From: Melieria omissa
Lineage: Eukaryota > Arthropoda > Insecta > Diptera > Ulidiidae
Length of the DNA stretch: 64,000 nt
Assembly (NCBI GenBank): GCA_963971225.1
Contig: OZ020269.1
Location: forward strand, 24,216,463 to 24,280,462
Reading direction: 5' to 3'
A program made the translations under genes and the position numbers. The notes under the pieces are model-generated. The model was given only the letters and a program-made list of their open reading frames with translations, was not told where the DNA came from and did not search any database. Shown one piece after another: positions 1 to 11,097 of this stretch (its first letter is position 1; each line of letters starts with the position of its first letter).

Positions 1-1333
1 ATGTCGACGAAATTAATTTGCACGCTTAATGGCATTTCATGAATGGCATTGAATCGAATCGAAGCGAATTGAGTTGCATCGAGTTGATTTGAGTTGAATG
101 GAATTGGATTAAAATCAAAATTGGCCACTGTCAGTGGCAGCGACTGCAATTGGCCACAGTTGCAAGATCGATGGGGCTGATTGCTGATAAACGGCCAATG
201 CTCGGCTTGGCTACGTGGATATGTAATTTTGCGCCAATTGAATGCGAACAGCAGCAAGAATGAAAGATTGGCGCCGAGATTGGCTGCAATGCAACAAACA
301 GTGCAATTTGTTGTTGTGTTCTTTTTTTTCTTAATAAGTAGTAAAAACCAACAACGGGGGAGTTGCAGCCAATCGGCCTAGTCAGTTGGAAAAATTGAAT
401 TTTGCTTAAAAAATATCAGAAAAGTATTGTATGTAAGTAACGTAGTACAACAACAACAACAGTTACCATGATGTCTAGGATTGAGAATGGTAAAGGGTGC
501 TATTTTCCTTGGTGTGTGCAGCAGGACTTAAAGGATTTTTGGCTTTCCATTATTTTCATGTGTGTGTGTGTGTGTCAAGCCAAAAAAAAACGCCATCACT
601 ATGCGGATTTTTCTTAGAGAATTCACTTAGCGCTCACAAAACGTAAATATGGGAAAACAATAAATTCGCCCACAAACCAAAGCAGCAATCAGAAATAAGC
701 ACAAAAAAACAGCAGCAAGCATATCTGAAAATCTCTTCACACACACACACACACACATGCACAGTCAAACGCACTTTTGCGCATAAACAAAGGTTACACA
801 TACACACACACACACTAACGTGTACTTGCAGGTGAATAGTCCTTGCGGATGCCGGTGACATTACGTTGCCGAAGGAAGTTAAGCTACCAAAAAACCCTGC
901 GAACGAAAACACATTATGAACCCCAGCAACAACAACAATAATAGCATCAAGTTTGTCAACATATGCTCAAGTGTGTGTGTGTTGTTGTTTTTGTTTTTTT
1001 TTTTACTTATTTCACAGGCAAGTCCGAGTTGGCGCGCAGAGTCGTTGGCCAAGCATTTGCCAGGCATGACGATTCCTATCAACACCAACAACAACAACAA
1101 CCACAATAACAGTGAATAGATGTAGTAGTAGTAATTGTTGTTGTAACAACAACACTCGGAACATTCTCAATATGCCATTTAGCTGCGCTACAAACAACGC
1201 CGCCCGTTCGTTTCTTCGTTCGCTCAGTTCGCTCGTTCATGTCACAGCGCAGTCTGTACTTTTGTTTATCTGTTACGTCGCATCCCACCTGCTCATCCAG
1301 TTTGCAGTTGCTTCCAGCCCCAGCCAGCTCGGC
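1..1333. other. Non-coding DNA with simple repeats
   Basis: No supported gene. Contains GAATTGAGTTG-type degenerate repeats at 50-120, TG and CA tracts (about 560-574, 738-756, 800-815, 970-982), and CAA/AAC tracts near 452, 926 and 1085-1105. Short ORFs here read through these simple repeats (runs of Asn, Leu, Cys, Val). Confidence 0.7.
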
Positions 1334-1588
1334 ACATAAGCCAGTGTTGCCAGATCAGAAGATTTCCGTACAGATTTAGATGATTCTTGGTCTTTTAGGA
1401 GAATTTTTGGGAAGAAGAATTGTTTAGAAGAAAGTTTAGGATACTTTTAAGGATTTTTTAAGATACATTTGATTACACCATTAATGGTACTGAAGTCTTG
1501 ATTATTGAAAGCTATATTACATAATTTAATTTATTTTTATTATTATTTATTATTATTTAATTTTTTTAAATTAAATTTTATGCTTTAA

Positions 1589-1825
1589 CCCTTTCGGGAC
1601 GGAGTTTAGTTTTGAAATCCAAAATACTCTTAGTAGAAATATTCTCATGCCATGAATGTTGGGGTTAGAAACTTATATTGGATGCGCAAAAATTCTGAAA
1701 TCATCCTTTTATGCGGGAACACCGAAATCGAAAAAATATTTTACGTGGGTCGTAAGATTTGAATAATTGTTTTGAGGGCCATTGAAAACTTGCTGGGACG
1801 TATTATCCCAGTAGTCCCGAAAGGG
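1589..1825. mobile_element. piggyBac-like MITE with TTAA target duplication
   Basis: A 237-bp element begins CCCTTTCGGGAC and ends with the complement GTCCCGAAAGGG. It is bounded on both sides by TTAA (1585-1588 and 1826-1829). TTAA targets and CCC-starting ends are the hallmark of the piggyBac superfamily. It carries no ORF. It sits inside the hAT-like element and so inserted after it. Confidence 0.8.
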
Positions 1826-1898
1826 TTAAAATTTAAACTCTATGCAATGAAGAAAGAAAGGTTACAAAATCAAAATTCATACAAATCTTATTTGTTAT

Positions 1899-2312
1899 GA
1901 TTAGTTTGTGTTAAGCTGAAGCTGAATGAGTAAAAAGGCTGAAATTAAAAATAAATATTTTTATGATTTCTATAAATAAAAAGTTTTATAAAAAGTTAAA
2001 TTCCTTAGTTTATATTGACAAATATTTTTGAAAAAAATTTATGAGATTTTTTTAATTTTTGGGAAGAAAATCCAGCTTTTTTAAAGTCAGTTTCTAGGAA
2101 AAAGTCATTTCGTGTATCAGATCTCATTTTTTTTAATGTTTAGTTTGTTTTAAATTATTGCTAAGCTGAAGCTGAATGAATAAAAAGGCTGAAATAAAAA
2201 ATAAATATATTTTTTTTATGAAAAGTTCAATTCCTTAGTTTACAGTGACAAAATTATAAAAAAATTTTAAGAGATTGTTTTAATTTTTGGCATGAAATTT
2301 TAGTTTTTTTTT
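1899..2312 (+). repeat. Imperfect tandem duplication, unit about 240 bp
   Basis: Blocks starting near 1913 and 2164 share GCTGAAGCTGAATGA, AAAAAGGCTGAAAT, TTCCTTAGTTTA and GAGATT(G/T)TTTTAATTTTTGG in the same order. The copies have diverged by substitutions and small indels. The duplication is internal to the hAT-like element. Confidence 0.75.
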
Positions 2313-2352
2313 AAATTAGTCATTTCATGCATCTGGCAACACTGCCATAAGC

Positions 2353-3589
2353 AGCCATATTCAGTGGCGCACTGCAGCCGGTGTCATCGCTGTGCACATT
2401 TGACATTTCACATTGAATTCAATTCGAATTTTCGTTGTATTTTACACTTGGCTGCAGTGTGGATGGAGTTTGTCCGGGCATCCACAATACAAGTGTCCTT
2501 TTTTTTATTGTTGCTTTTTGGAAATCTTGAGACCTTTTGTTTAACCAGACATTGATGATCTTATTTTCGCTTTTCACATCCGTTGGCGTTGGTTCGGTGC
2601 AAATTGCTGCTCTGCGGCTTTGTTTACTTTATGACATCGACTCGGTGCAATCGTTAAGCTGCGTCGCAACGAAGACACCCGTTATTGGTTTTACAACAAT
2701 ACTGACCGGAAAATTGTGGCTGAATTTTGCAGTTATTGATTGTTGAGTTTAGAGCAGTTCGAGCATTTATGGGTTTGCAATTTTTAAAGGCAATGCAGAG
2801 GTAGCAAGTTCGGATAAAAAAATTGAAAACATTCTTTGAAAAGTGATAACAATGATTGAAAAAAAAGATGTGTTGAAAATCGGTAAAATTTTCAGCTGCA
2901 GAACAAACTTGTTCTCTATAGTCTGTCTTCTTAATATGGTAAGACCAGATTAGATTAAAGAAAAGATGTAGATATTTTTTGAAAAAAGAGCAAACAAAAA
3001 TCCACAAATTTCAGCTCGTAGTGACCATTGTTGGACAGTTCGAGTATAAGGAAAACGGGAGCTCTAAACCATAGAAATTTGTCAAATAAATAATTCGGTT
3101 CAGTGTTTCATGATGAGCCTATTTACACGAAGGCTTTTCCTCCCTGCGTTTTTTGCAATTCTCTTTTCCTGTGTAAATCTTCATGCATTTACATGAAGAC
3201 TTACTTGCAACTTTGCTTGACGTTTCTTGACGTTTAAGCGGCCAATCTTCTTTCATTCATTTTCGCATAGAAAAAGGGATTCAAACAAAGAAGAAATTAT
3301 TGAAAATATTTTAGAAGTCACTAAAATGGCTATTATCTGCTCAACTTTAAATAATAGGAAAGATAGATGTAAATATCATTGTTAGCAAAACGTCCGGTCG
3401 GTTTGAAATTTGAAGAAAATTGCAAAAAAGAGCAAAGCAAATTTAAAAAAAAAACCCCTGGAATTCGCTGACCATGCGTGTTGCCTACCTTGCTGACTTC
3501 TCACCACTTCTCGCCTGCAAATTCGTCGCGCATAACTTTTAACGCAGAGGGAAAAGCCCTCAATTTCAAACTACTGCACAGTCGTTCGA
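2353..3589. other. Non-coding DNA
   Basis: No gene supported. Mixed AT-rich sequence. Near 3120-3210 repeated TTTACA(C)GAAG / TTTACATGAAG words occur in both orientations. No coding-like frame was seen. Confidence 0.6.
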
Positions 3590-4810
3590 CTCCATACATA
3601 AGAAGAAGAAATTCAAGAATATATTTTCACATACTTTTAAGAAGAAGTTTTGCCCATCTTCTTGTTTTTATTTTTGAAAAATATTTTAAATTTATTTCGC
3701 ACATTAAAAGCGAAAAAGCACACATCAATTCTTAATCTATTTTGAAAGTTGAGGCAACTTGTTGCTAATCATAAATTTTTTTACAATTTGTTTTTACTTA
3801 GGGGAATTCTTTGTATTGTGCCACCCTATGGAATGTTTGCGTATAACGCGTTAGAAATTTAAATTATCGCCAATGTTAAAAGAAGATTTAAAGAGTTATG
3901 ATCCAAGGAAACACATCATTTGAAATTTTCGAAAATAGAAAATTTACAGCAAATTTCCCAAAGTGTTAAGAATTTATGAAAAAGTATTGAATTTAATTTG
4001 AATTGAATAGAAAATGGCCGAAAGTAAAAATAATATGGAAATGAATAAACAAAACTGAACTAATTTATTCCTAACTATAGGATTAGGGAAACATTTACTA
4101 AGAACACTTCAAATTCATTTTAAAGACGATTCCGAGTAATAAGGCATTTTAAAGAACAAGAAAAAATAGGGGTAGCACTTTACAAAGAAAAACGGTGCAC
4201 TTTACATTTTGATGCCAGTTTGGAAATCATTGAATAAATGTTCTCCTCTTACGATATGCTCGGATATCCATTCAGATAATATGAAAGCATTAAAAATTAA
4301 GTCCAACACTGATATTTGCCTTAGTTTTTTACACATATTTCATTTATTTCCTACCACAGAAAAAACCATATGTTTTTATTTTTTTGTTTTGTCTTAACAA
4401 ACTTTGGTATTTTTTTACCCAGACTGTGTTATTACGTCTGTTTCCTTAAAAACCACATTAAAATTTATGTTGTCATATATACCTTTAACGACGGTAGGCA
4501 TTTTTTGGCTTGGATGGCTGGAACATCAAAATCGAGCAGAGGTGGCACATTACAAGGAGTGGCACCTTACAACAGAATTCCCTTAATAGACTAAAACACA
4601 GAAAACATGTGTTTTTTTTTTGTAAAAAAAAGCTTCGACTTTAAGCAGCATACATACACCCTAATAACTTTTTTAAAAAGATTTTGTAAGATTTTCGTAT
4701 ACCCCTCAAAACAAAAATTTCTGATACAAAATATGGTGTCGAATGGTATTCGGTTCAAAAGTTGTACGCAAAAGCCCCAAAATGAAATGCTGTGTGCGCC
4801 ACTGGTTCGG
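3590..4810 (+). repeat. Dispersed repeat family A, copy 1 (degenerate)
   Basis: Segments of this stretch recur elsewhere in the window. 3630-3800 (TTTTCACATACTTTT, GAAAAATATTTT, ACATCA.TTCTTA) matches 44637-44860. 4702-4770 (GATACAAAATATGG, AAAAGTTGTACGCAAA) matches 29353-29425. 4792-4809 is an 18-bp perfect inverse match to 29006-29023. The whole behaves as a mosaic dispersed repeat of unknown class; no ORF of note. Confidence 0.55.
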
Positions 4811-7800
4811 AAAATATGTTCAGAGACACATTTTGGTCGGGATCAGTCTAGACTAAAGCAAATGTTAGGCAGTTAGTCAATGTTTCTATTAACTCTAGTC
4901 CCCCAATTTCGTCCTAATGAATTTTTTTCATCAAATCTCATGAAAAAAAAGGTTCCGATGTATCGATAATTTCTCATTATAACACTAAGTCATACAGTTA
5001 CACGGTGACAGGGGAAGCAGGAATAAGCGAAAAAGAGCAGACTCCAACCATTCTGTTCTCACCCCTTTTGGACAACAGATGGCGGTATGAGCGGTAGCTC
5101 ACAACATCGGAGGCGTCGTTCCTAAGCGACGATGGATGGCAGCGTCATCACTTGGAACTACCTGCGGCAGGCTAATCAACTACCTCGGAAGAAAAGCAGA
5201 ACCGATTAACGTAACCAACAAAAGGCAAAGCCTCGGATATTTCGTGTGAGATGGAAGAGTCCTGTGGAGGTCCTATGCTCCCGACAGGAGTGAATAAGGA
5301 AAAAAGTCATGCCTATTGCATATATGTATGTAGGTCTGACAGTCATGCGCAAAGGTGTATGAAATAATTCCACAAATGTATTACAAAAATTCAAATATTT
5401 CTAAGCATTTCAACTGGAAACTGTTTGCTTAGAGATAGCCGAAAATTTTAAATTTCTTCTTCCTAATATAAGAATTTTGTTTAACAAGTCAATAGGTCTG
5501 ACCAGACCTATTCATGCACATAATTGCCAAAAAATTCGTCAGTTCATCACCTCTGACAGGACATTCAAAGACCAGCAAGCAATTTTTGTGCTTAACAGTT
5601 ACTTCATTTCAACATTTACAATGCGTATTTGCAGTCAAACATCCGACAGAAACTTGTTAGTGTTGTCTGCATTCTTGAAGCCACAACATTGCATGTTGAA
5701 AAGAATTTGCTCTTTCTTTACAAAGAAAATGAAGCAATAAATACGGGAACCGCAAAAAAAGAAAAAAAAACAAGGGATTTTACAATATTTACACACTCGC
5801 CTGTCAATGCGCTGTAATTGTGCATACACATCGACACGAGTCCTTCTGTCCGTTCATCTGTGCGTTCGTCTCTATTTGTCTGAATTGTGTCTGATAGTTT
5901 TTATTTGCCAAATAAACGCTGTGAGCACCTTTCAACTCTTTGCGCCACTTAGCCACGCTTCCGCTCGTCCACTGCTTCTTCGTTTTTATAGAGTTTTTCT
6001 TGACTGCTGCCGCTGCCACCGTTGCGTTTGGCATTGCAGGTGCGATTACGATTTCATGTCATTTCCTGCTTCCATATTAAATGAGTGAGCGACCGTTCGA
6101 ACGAAGCCGAGTCGAGTCGAATCGAGTCGAGCTGGGCTGAGCTGACTTCTGTTCGAGTGGGTTGGGAGTTGAGGTCAAAGTGTTCATGTGACGTGCAGTG
6201 GCGGCAACGGCAGCGAGTGAATAAAGTTGCTGCAATGCTGTCATTGCCATTGCCAGCAATGTTGCTGTTATGCCGGTTGCAATAATTTCCCATGTCTACG
6301 CCCATAAAGTCAGTGAGCAAACGATGCGTTCCACTTTGCAAATCCGCAATCAGACAAAACAAATAATTTTGCTGGCATAAAATATGCGGGATTACCCCCG
6401 CGTTGCCGCAGTTGTTGCGGCTGCTCGAAGTTTACCGCACAGCACACACACACACACACTGCAACTGCTTCTCAACATCGGTGTGCGTGTGTTTGTCTGT
6501 GTGTTTGTGAAAGGAGGTAGCAAAATTAAATTTTTTAAAAGCAAAAATTCTTCACTTTTCTCCCTCATTCCGGTCGCTCCTTCAATCCGGCCACTTCGCT
6601 AAAAGGGCATCACATTTTTTTGAAAATTTTTAATATGCCTGCGACAAATATTAGTGGGCTTACTGCATGTTTTGTTTGCGCTTATGTTGCATGCAACATT
6701 TGTTGCTGCATCAGCAGAAATAGTAATAGAAATGCGCTCGCCCTCGGCTGCGGCTCTGACATTCGCCGTGAGCGATGGCAGAGTGCAGCGACGGTCGGTC
6801 GGGCAGCACTTGTGCCACTCATCCACCAAATGCCACTTGAGAGATTAGCAAACGACGAGGAGGCTTTACGCGCGAGTGGAGGCGACGGTAAGGAAGGCCG
6901 CAACACTCGAAATGACAAAATGACTACTCGCAGGCTGCGACAGGGCCAAGTTCGTGCATGACGTGTGGAACGCGACGTTCCATACCCCCGCGCCCCCACC
7001 CCTTTCCCTTCCTCAGCCAAAACCACCCAAACCTTAGCGTGAGCACAAAACGGCGCAACGGTTGTAAGCGCTCGCTGCATTCTACTGGTGCTGTTGTTCT
7101 TGTTGTTGTTATTGTTGCATTTGTTTTTATTGTAATTTTTTAATCTTTTTGTTTGCATTATTTTGATTATGTATTTTTTGGCAGTTTATTTGCAGTTGTG
7201 TGGTGTCTTTATTACTATTTGTGTACCCATTGTTGTGCTGCCGCTGCCTTTATGATTATTGCTATTGTAACCGATGTTGTTATTGTTGTTGTTGTTGTTT
7301 GACTTCATTGTCTGTTGTCTGCTATTAACCGCAAAAATTTTAAAAATATTAAAAATGCTCCAAAATGATTTCATTCACTTTGCTCTGTGCAATTCCTCGT
7401 TCCTTCCCCCACATTGCTCGCTGCTGCAAAATTTTCTGCTGCTTTGCATTAATGTTGTTGTAATTAGGAATTTTGTTGCGAGCTTGCAGTGCAATACAAT
7501 AAAAAACAACGATGTCTGTCTGCGATTCGCTGCACAAGAATGCATTCAGCCTAAGAATAAACAAAAAAGCTGCATTAATTTTTAAGATGTGAAGCAGAAA
7601 TGTTGTGGCTAAATGAATCTCAGGCATGAGTGAAGCTAGAGAATTGAATGCTTAGATTTCATATAAGGAGACATTTATATTTATAGAAATTTGTATTAAT
7701 TTTTGTTCAGTGCCTGACTGGTTTTAATTATAAATAAGCTGGGTAAAAGATTTTATTTTATTTGTTAGTTACTTAATTTACTTAACGGTCTGTCAGATAT

Positions 7801-8130
7801 GTTTTTTATATTTGTTGCCCTTGCAATACTTTTCCACAATTCTTTAGGATGGAATATATATGCCTGGGTCTATACAAAGTTCCCTAAGTTAGTTAATTTA
7901 AAACTTCCTTAAATTAAATCAAAGCTTTGACCCAACCTTTGGCTTTGTTCTGTTTGTTAAAACATTCAAACACTCTCACACACCATTTCTGCTTTAGTTT
8001 CCATTGTTATCTATTTGAAATTTGCTCGTTTTAAGCAGATATGTTGGTTAATCGTATCCCTCAACTGATCCTTCATTCGACAGCTCTTTGCGGGCAACAT
8101 AGAACACTAATTCATTGGGTCCATGCTCAT
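4811..8130. other. Non-coding DNA with GC-richer islands
   Basis: No gene supported. 5000-5200 and 5800-7150 are richer in GC. 6070-6170 holds GAGTCGA/GAGCTG degenerate repeats, 6440-6460 a CA tract, and 7085-7130 and 7270-7300 TTG tracts. ORFs at 6599-7158 are short, overlap on both strands and resemble no family known to me. Confidence 0.55.
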
Positions 8131-8290
8131 CAAATGGCGCCTCTTATCTAATGAGGTAAAAACAATAAAACACTTGCTGTGCCACACTGACCGGCTCTGC
8201 AAGAACGTCAACTTCTAGAGTTCAGATTCTAAAAGACCTGTAGGACGCAGCCAAAGGCAAAATTTTGGATTTACGCTTCTCCAGTAAGAG
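8131..8290 (+). pseudogene. Possible LINE C-terminal relic
   Basis: One frame near 8164 reads TIKHLLCHTDRLCKN. This resembles the C-terminal (T)IEHxLCxCPAL box that follows RNase H in several insect non-LTR retrotransposons. A stop follows at once and the flanking resemblance is weak. Very degraded if real. Confidence 0.28.
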
Positions 8291-9493
8291 TTTGAATTGG
8301 TTTGCTTCGGAGCCATTTTGGCTTTTGAGTGTAAGTTCGACCTGTGTTGCACACATCCTTCCATACCTAACATAACCCTAATAGGTCTTGTTGTGGTAAG
8401 AAACCAAAGTAATCTTAGATCTCAAGCTTTATTATCATATCAGATAATAGATATGCGAACAATATTCATATGCCTTACCCATAGAAACTGACTTATAACC
8501 AAAACTGATATCATCGGATTGATATGAGAGAAAGAACAAGTTTCTGCCAATTTGAGAGCGGAGATTGTGAATCTTGAATTGGTTACGATATCTCTGGGTA
8601 AATGTCGTAACCAATATCTCTGGGTATATGTCGTAACCAATAACCAATACATTAAAAATTGTATCTCGCGAAAACATGCCACCATGTGAAGTCACAAAGG
8701 ACATCTCATAGACATTTCATTTCACATTTAATGTCATTAAATATACTTATAAATGACAAAAAATCAAATTAAATAATTTCTTAAAAAATCGGGCATCCAT
8801 TGGAAGATGTTGCTATATACACTTGTACAGAAGCTAAAATGTAATAAAAAATAATTATGACTAGATATAAATTCATCTTTCCAACGGAAACGAGACTGCC
8901 CAAAAGTAGATCACATTCTGCTGGCGCAATCTTTTTCTGTTTACATATAGCTCAAAGGCCCATTTTTCGAGGACATGCTGTCAAAATTTCATGACATTTA
9001 GTTCAGTACAAACCAAGTTCTCGTGACAAAATTGGCAGATTTTTTTTATCATTCATTGCATCGGTTGGAAAATGAGCTTTGCACAAAGAGCCAATATTAT
9101 TTTTTTTCTAACTTGGTAAAAATTTTACCAAAACATTCCACTTGATGAAACAAGTATGTGGTGATGACTGTTTATGGCCTCAAAAAATCCTTCGATTATC
9201 TAATTGATCATGCAAAACGTTGTATCGAAACAGAAGGAGACTGTTTTGAATAAAGTTAATGAATTTTGGAAAACCAAATATTTGTTGTTTTGGTTTTTTG
9301 AGCAAAATCACAAAGAAAGCCATGTGGGACTCATCCATAAAAAAACCCGTAATCATCAAAAAACATAACCGCTTTATGTTCCACAATGTCAGTTTAAAGT
9401 ACATGGGGTCAATGCAAATTCAGATCATCCTAACCTATTCTGCAGTTGATTCGCGATTTGAAAAGTTTTAACACCAGAAAGACTTTTTTATTT
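8291..9493. other. AT-rich non-coding DNA
   Basis: No gene supported. A small tandem duplication (ATCTCTGGGTA.ATGTCGTAACCA, two copies) lies at about 8588-8640. Otherwise nothing recognisable. Confidence 0.55.
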
Positions 9494-9851
9494 TTAACCC
9501 TAGTGTGTGTGCTGAAAAAGAACACTCTTACCCATGTGATGGGGTACCCCAGTACAAATTGTACGAAAATTTCTCACTTTTTGTTTGCACTGTAAGACAT
9601 TTTACCGTTTTTGTTAAGTTTTAAAGTTGTCTTTCGGCAGGGTCAACAAATTTTTACGTTTTAAAGTTTTCGATAACGATGCTAGCCGACCTTTACGACC
9701 CCAAACAAATAAAGCGGCTGCCATTTTTTGTTGATAAAATTGTTCTATTACAAATTATTTGCTTTAGAAAGTTTGACTTACAAGAAATATCTAAGAAATC
9801 GTTGAAACTCCATAAAAAATGTGTTGGGTTATCCGGGTTCCCCAGAAACTA

Positions 9852-10594
9852 TCAGGTGTACAACTTTGCTTCCGCCGTTTTCCGATAGGTGGCTGTACCG
9901 GCTGAGGCTGGTTGAAATACATAGATGGTAATGCCTTTAAAGTGAGTGTGGACAGTGCCTAACGAATTGTCATCGCCGTTTCAGTGACAGTTGTTCTTGT
10001 TTTCGTATTATTCACGCTCGAAAATGTCCGTTTATGTGCCCAATTCTCGCCATTTGCGGGAAGTTTTACTTTTCTGTTACAATTCGAAAAAAAAATGCAG
10101 CTGAAGCGCATCGAATGCTCTCAGAAACTTACGGTGATGCTGCTCTGAGTGAAAGAACGTGTCGGGAGTGGTTTCAACGTTTTAAAAATATCAAGAGCGA
10201 CATGGCAAAGTCATCCTCCAACACGGCAATGCTCGGCCTCACGTCGCAAAAGTGGTCAAAAAGTACCTGGAAACGCTGAATTGGGAAGTCTTGCCCCACC
10301 CGCCGTATTCCCCAGATGTCGCCCCTTCTGACTTCCACCTATTCCGTTCGATGGCACACGGCCTGGCAGATCAACATTTTCAATCCTTCGAAGAATTGGA
10401 AAAATGGATTGCTTCATGGATAGCGTCAAAAGAGGACTCCTTTTTTCGAGCCGGGATCCGAAAATTGCAGGAAAGATGGGAGAAAGTTGTCGCTAGCGAC
10501 GGACAATACTTTGAATAATACATCTGTAAGCACTTTTTCGCAATAAAGCTTTTAATTTTGGAAAAAAACGGCGGAAGCAAAGTTGTACACCTGA
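9852..10594 (+). mobile_element. mariner element copy 1, internally deleted
   Basis: 30-bp perfect inverted repeats (starting TCAGGTGTACAACTTTGCTT) are bounded by TA target duplications at 9850-9851 and 10595-10596. The 743-bp length is well below the ~1.3 kb of a full mariner because the middle of the transposase is deleted. Same family as the element at 56674-57405, which lies in the opposite orientation. Confidence 0.93.
10024..10518 (+). pseudogene. mariner transposase remnant (DD34D family)
   Basis: The transposase would start at ATG 10024 (MSVYVPNSRHLREVLLFCYN). A run of nine A at 10087-10095 breaks the frame, and an HTH-type stretch (AHRMLSETYGDAALSERTCR) follows. After FQRFKN the sequence jumps to YQERHGKVILQHGNARPHVA, so the region with the first catalytic Asp is deleted. 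The second catalytic Asp, normally in HDNARPH, is Gly here. The third is present in YSPDVAPSDFHLF, exactly 34 residues later. The frame ends at TAA 10516-10518. Cannot encode an active enzyme. Confidence 0.92.
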
Positions 10595-10974
10595 TAAATG
10601 GAATCAAACACTCGAAAATAAAGACATAATATCATTTCGGAAGTTGTCATGAAATTTCACCTTTCTAGGTTATCCGCAAGTATGTAAAATTTCAGTATCA
10701 AAGTGATTTGGGTACCCGGGTACCCCATCACACACATAAGGGTTAAATATCTATATTTTCTTTAGTATTTTTATCAACTTTTGCTTTGGTGACTTTTAGT
10801 TTTCATGGTGGAAAACTTTGTATTATTTTTATTTTAATTTGTGAAAAATTAGCCAAATACGATGTGTACTTTTCGTGAAATCTGCGAATATGATATGTAA
10901 TCTTTGTAGATATGGAAAACTTGCGTTCTTTCTAGTGTTAAGGACATGACCTTATCACAGCGAACATTGGAACA

Positions 10975-11097
10975 TTGAAGTTCTAGCGGAAGAGGTGGTC
11001 GATGCGGTAGTTGGAGATCAACGGCGAAGAGGAAGGCCCTGTCTCCGGTGAAAGGACCAAGTTGAGGACAAAGCGCACGCAAAGCAGAAGTGGAAAG
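10975..11097 (+). pseudogene. LINE fragment, same family as 40571-41337
   Basis: The frame reads EEVVDAVVGDQRRRGRPCLR, a stop, then KDQVED. This matches KKVFDAMVGGRRRRGRPCLRWKDQVEEA of the LINE on the minus strand near 40.7 kb. A short degenerate fragment in plus orientation; its ends cannot be placed. Confidence 0.72.

Larger units (their letters stand above)
1342..2344. mobile_element. hAT-like non-autonomous transposon, 8-bp target duplication
   Basis: The ends are perfect 14-bp inverted repeats, CAGTGTTGCCAGAT at 1342-1355 and its complement at 2331-2344. They are flanked by ACATAAGC (1334-1341) and CCATAAGC (2345-2352), a 7/8 match. An 8-bp duplication and CAGTG-type termini fit the hAT superfamily. 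The 1003-bp element has no transposase ORF. A piggyBac-like MITE lies inside, and its right half contains an imperfect internal duplication. Confidence 0.8.
9498..10742. mobile_element. piggyBac-like element interrupted by a mariner
   Basis: TTAA at 9494-9497 and 10743-10746 flank the ends CCCTAGTGTGTGTG and (inverted) CCCTTATGTGTGTG. Further in, both ends share TGATGGGGTACCC in inverted orientation, with about 29 bp extra at the left end. Subtracting the nested mariner (9852-10594 plus TA) leaves about 500 bp. No transposase frame is seen, so this is a non-autonomous derivative. Confidence 0.65.
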
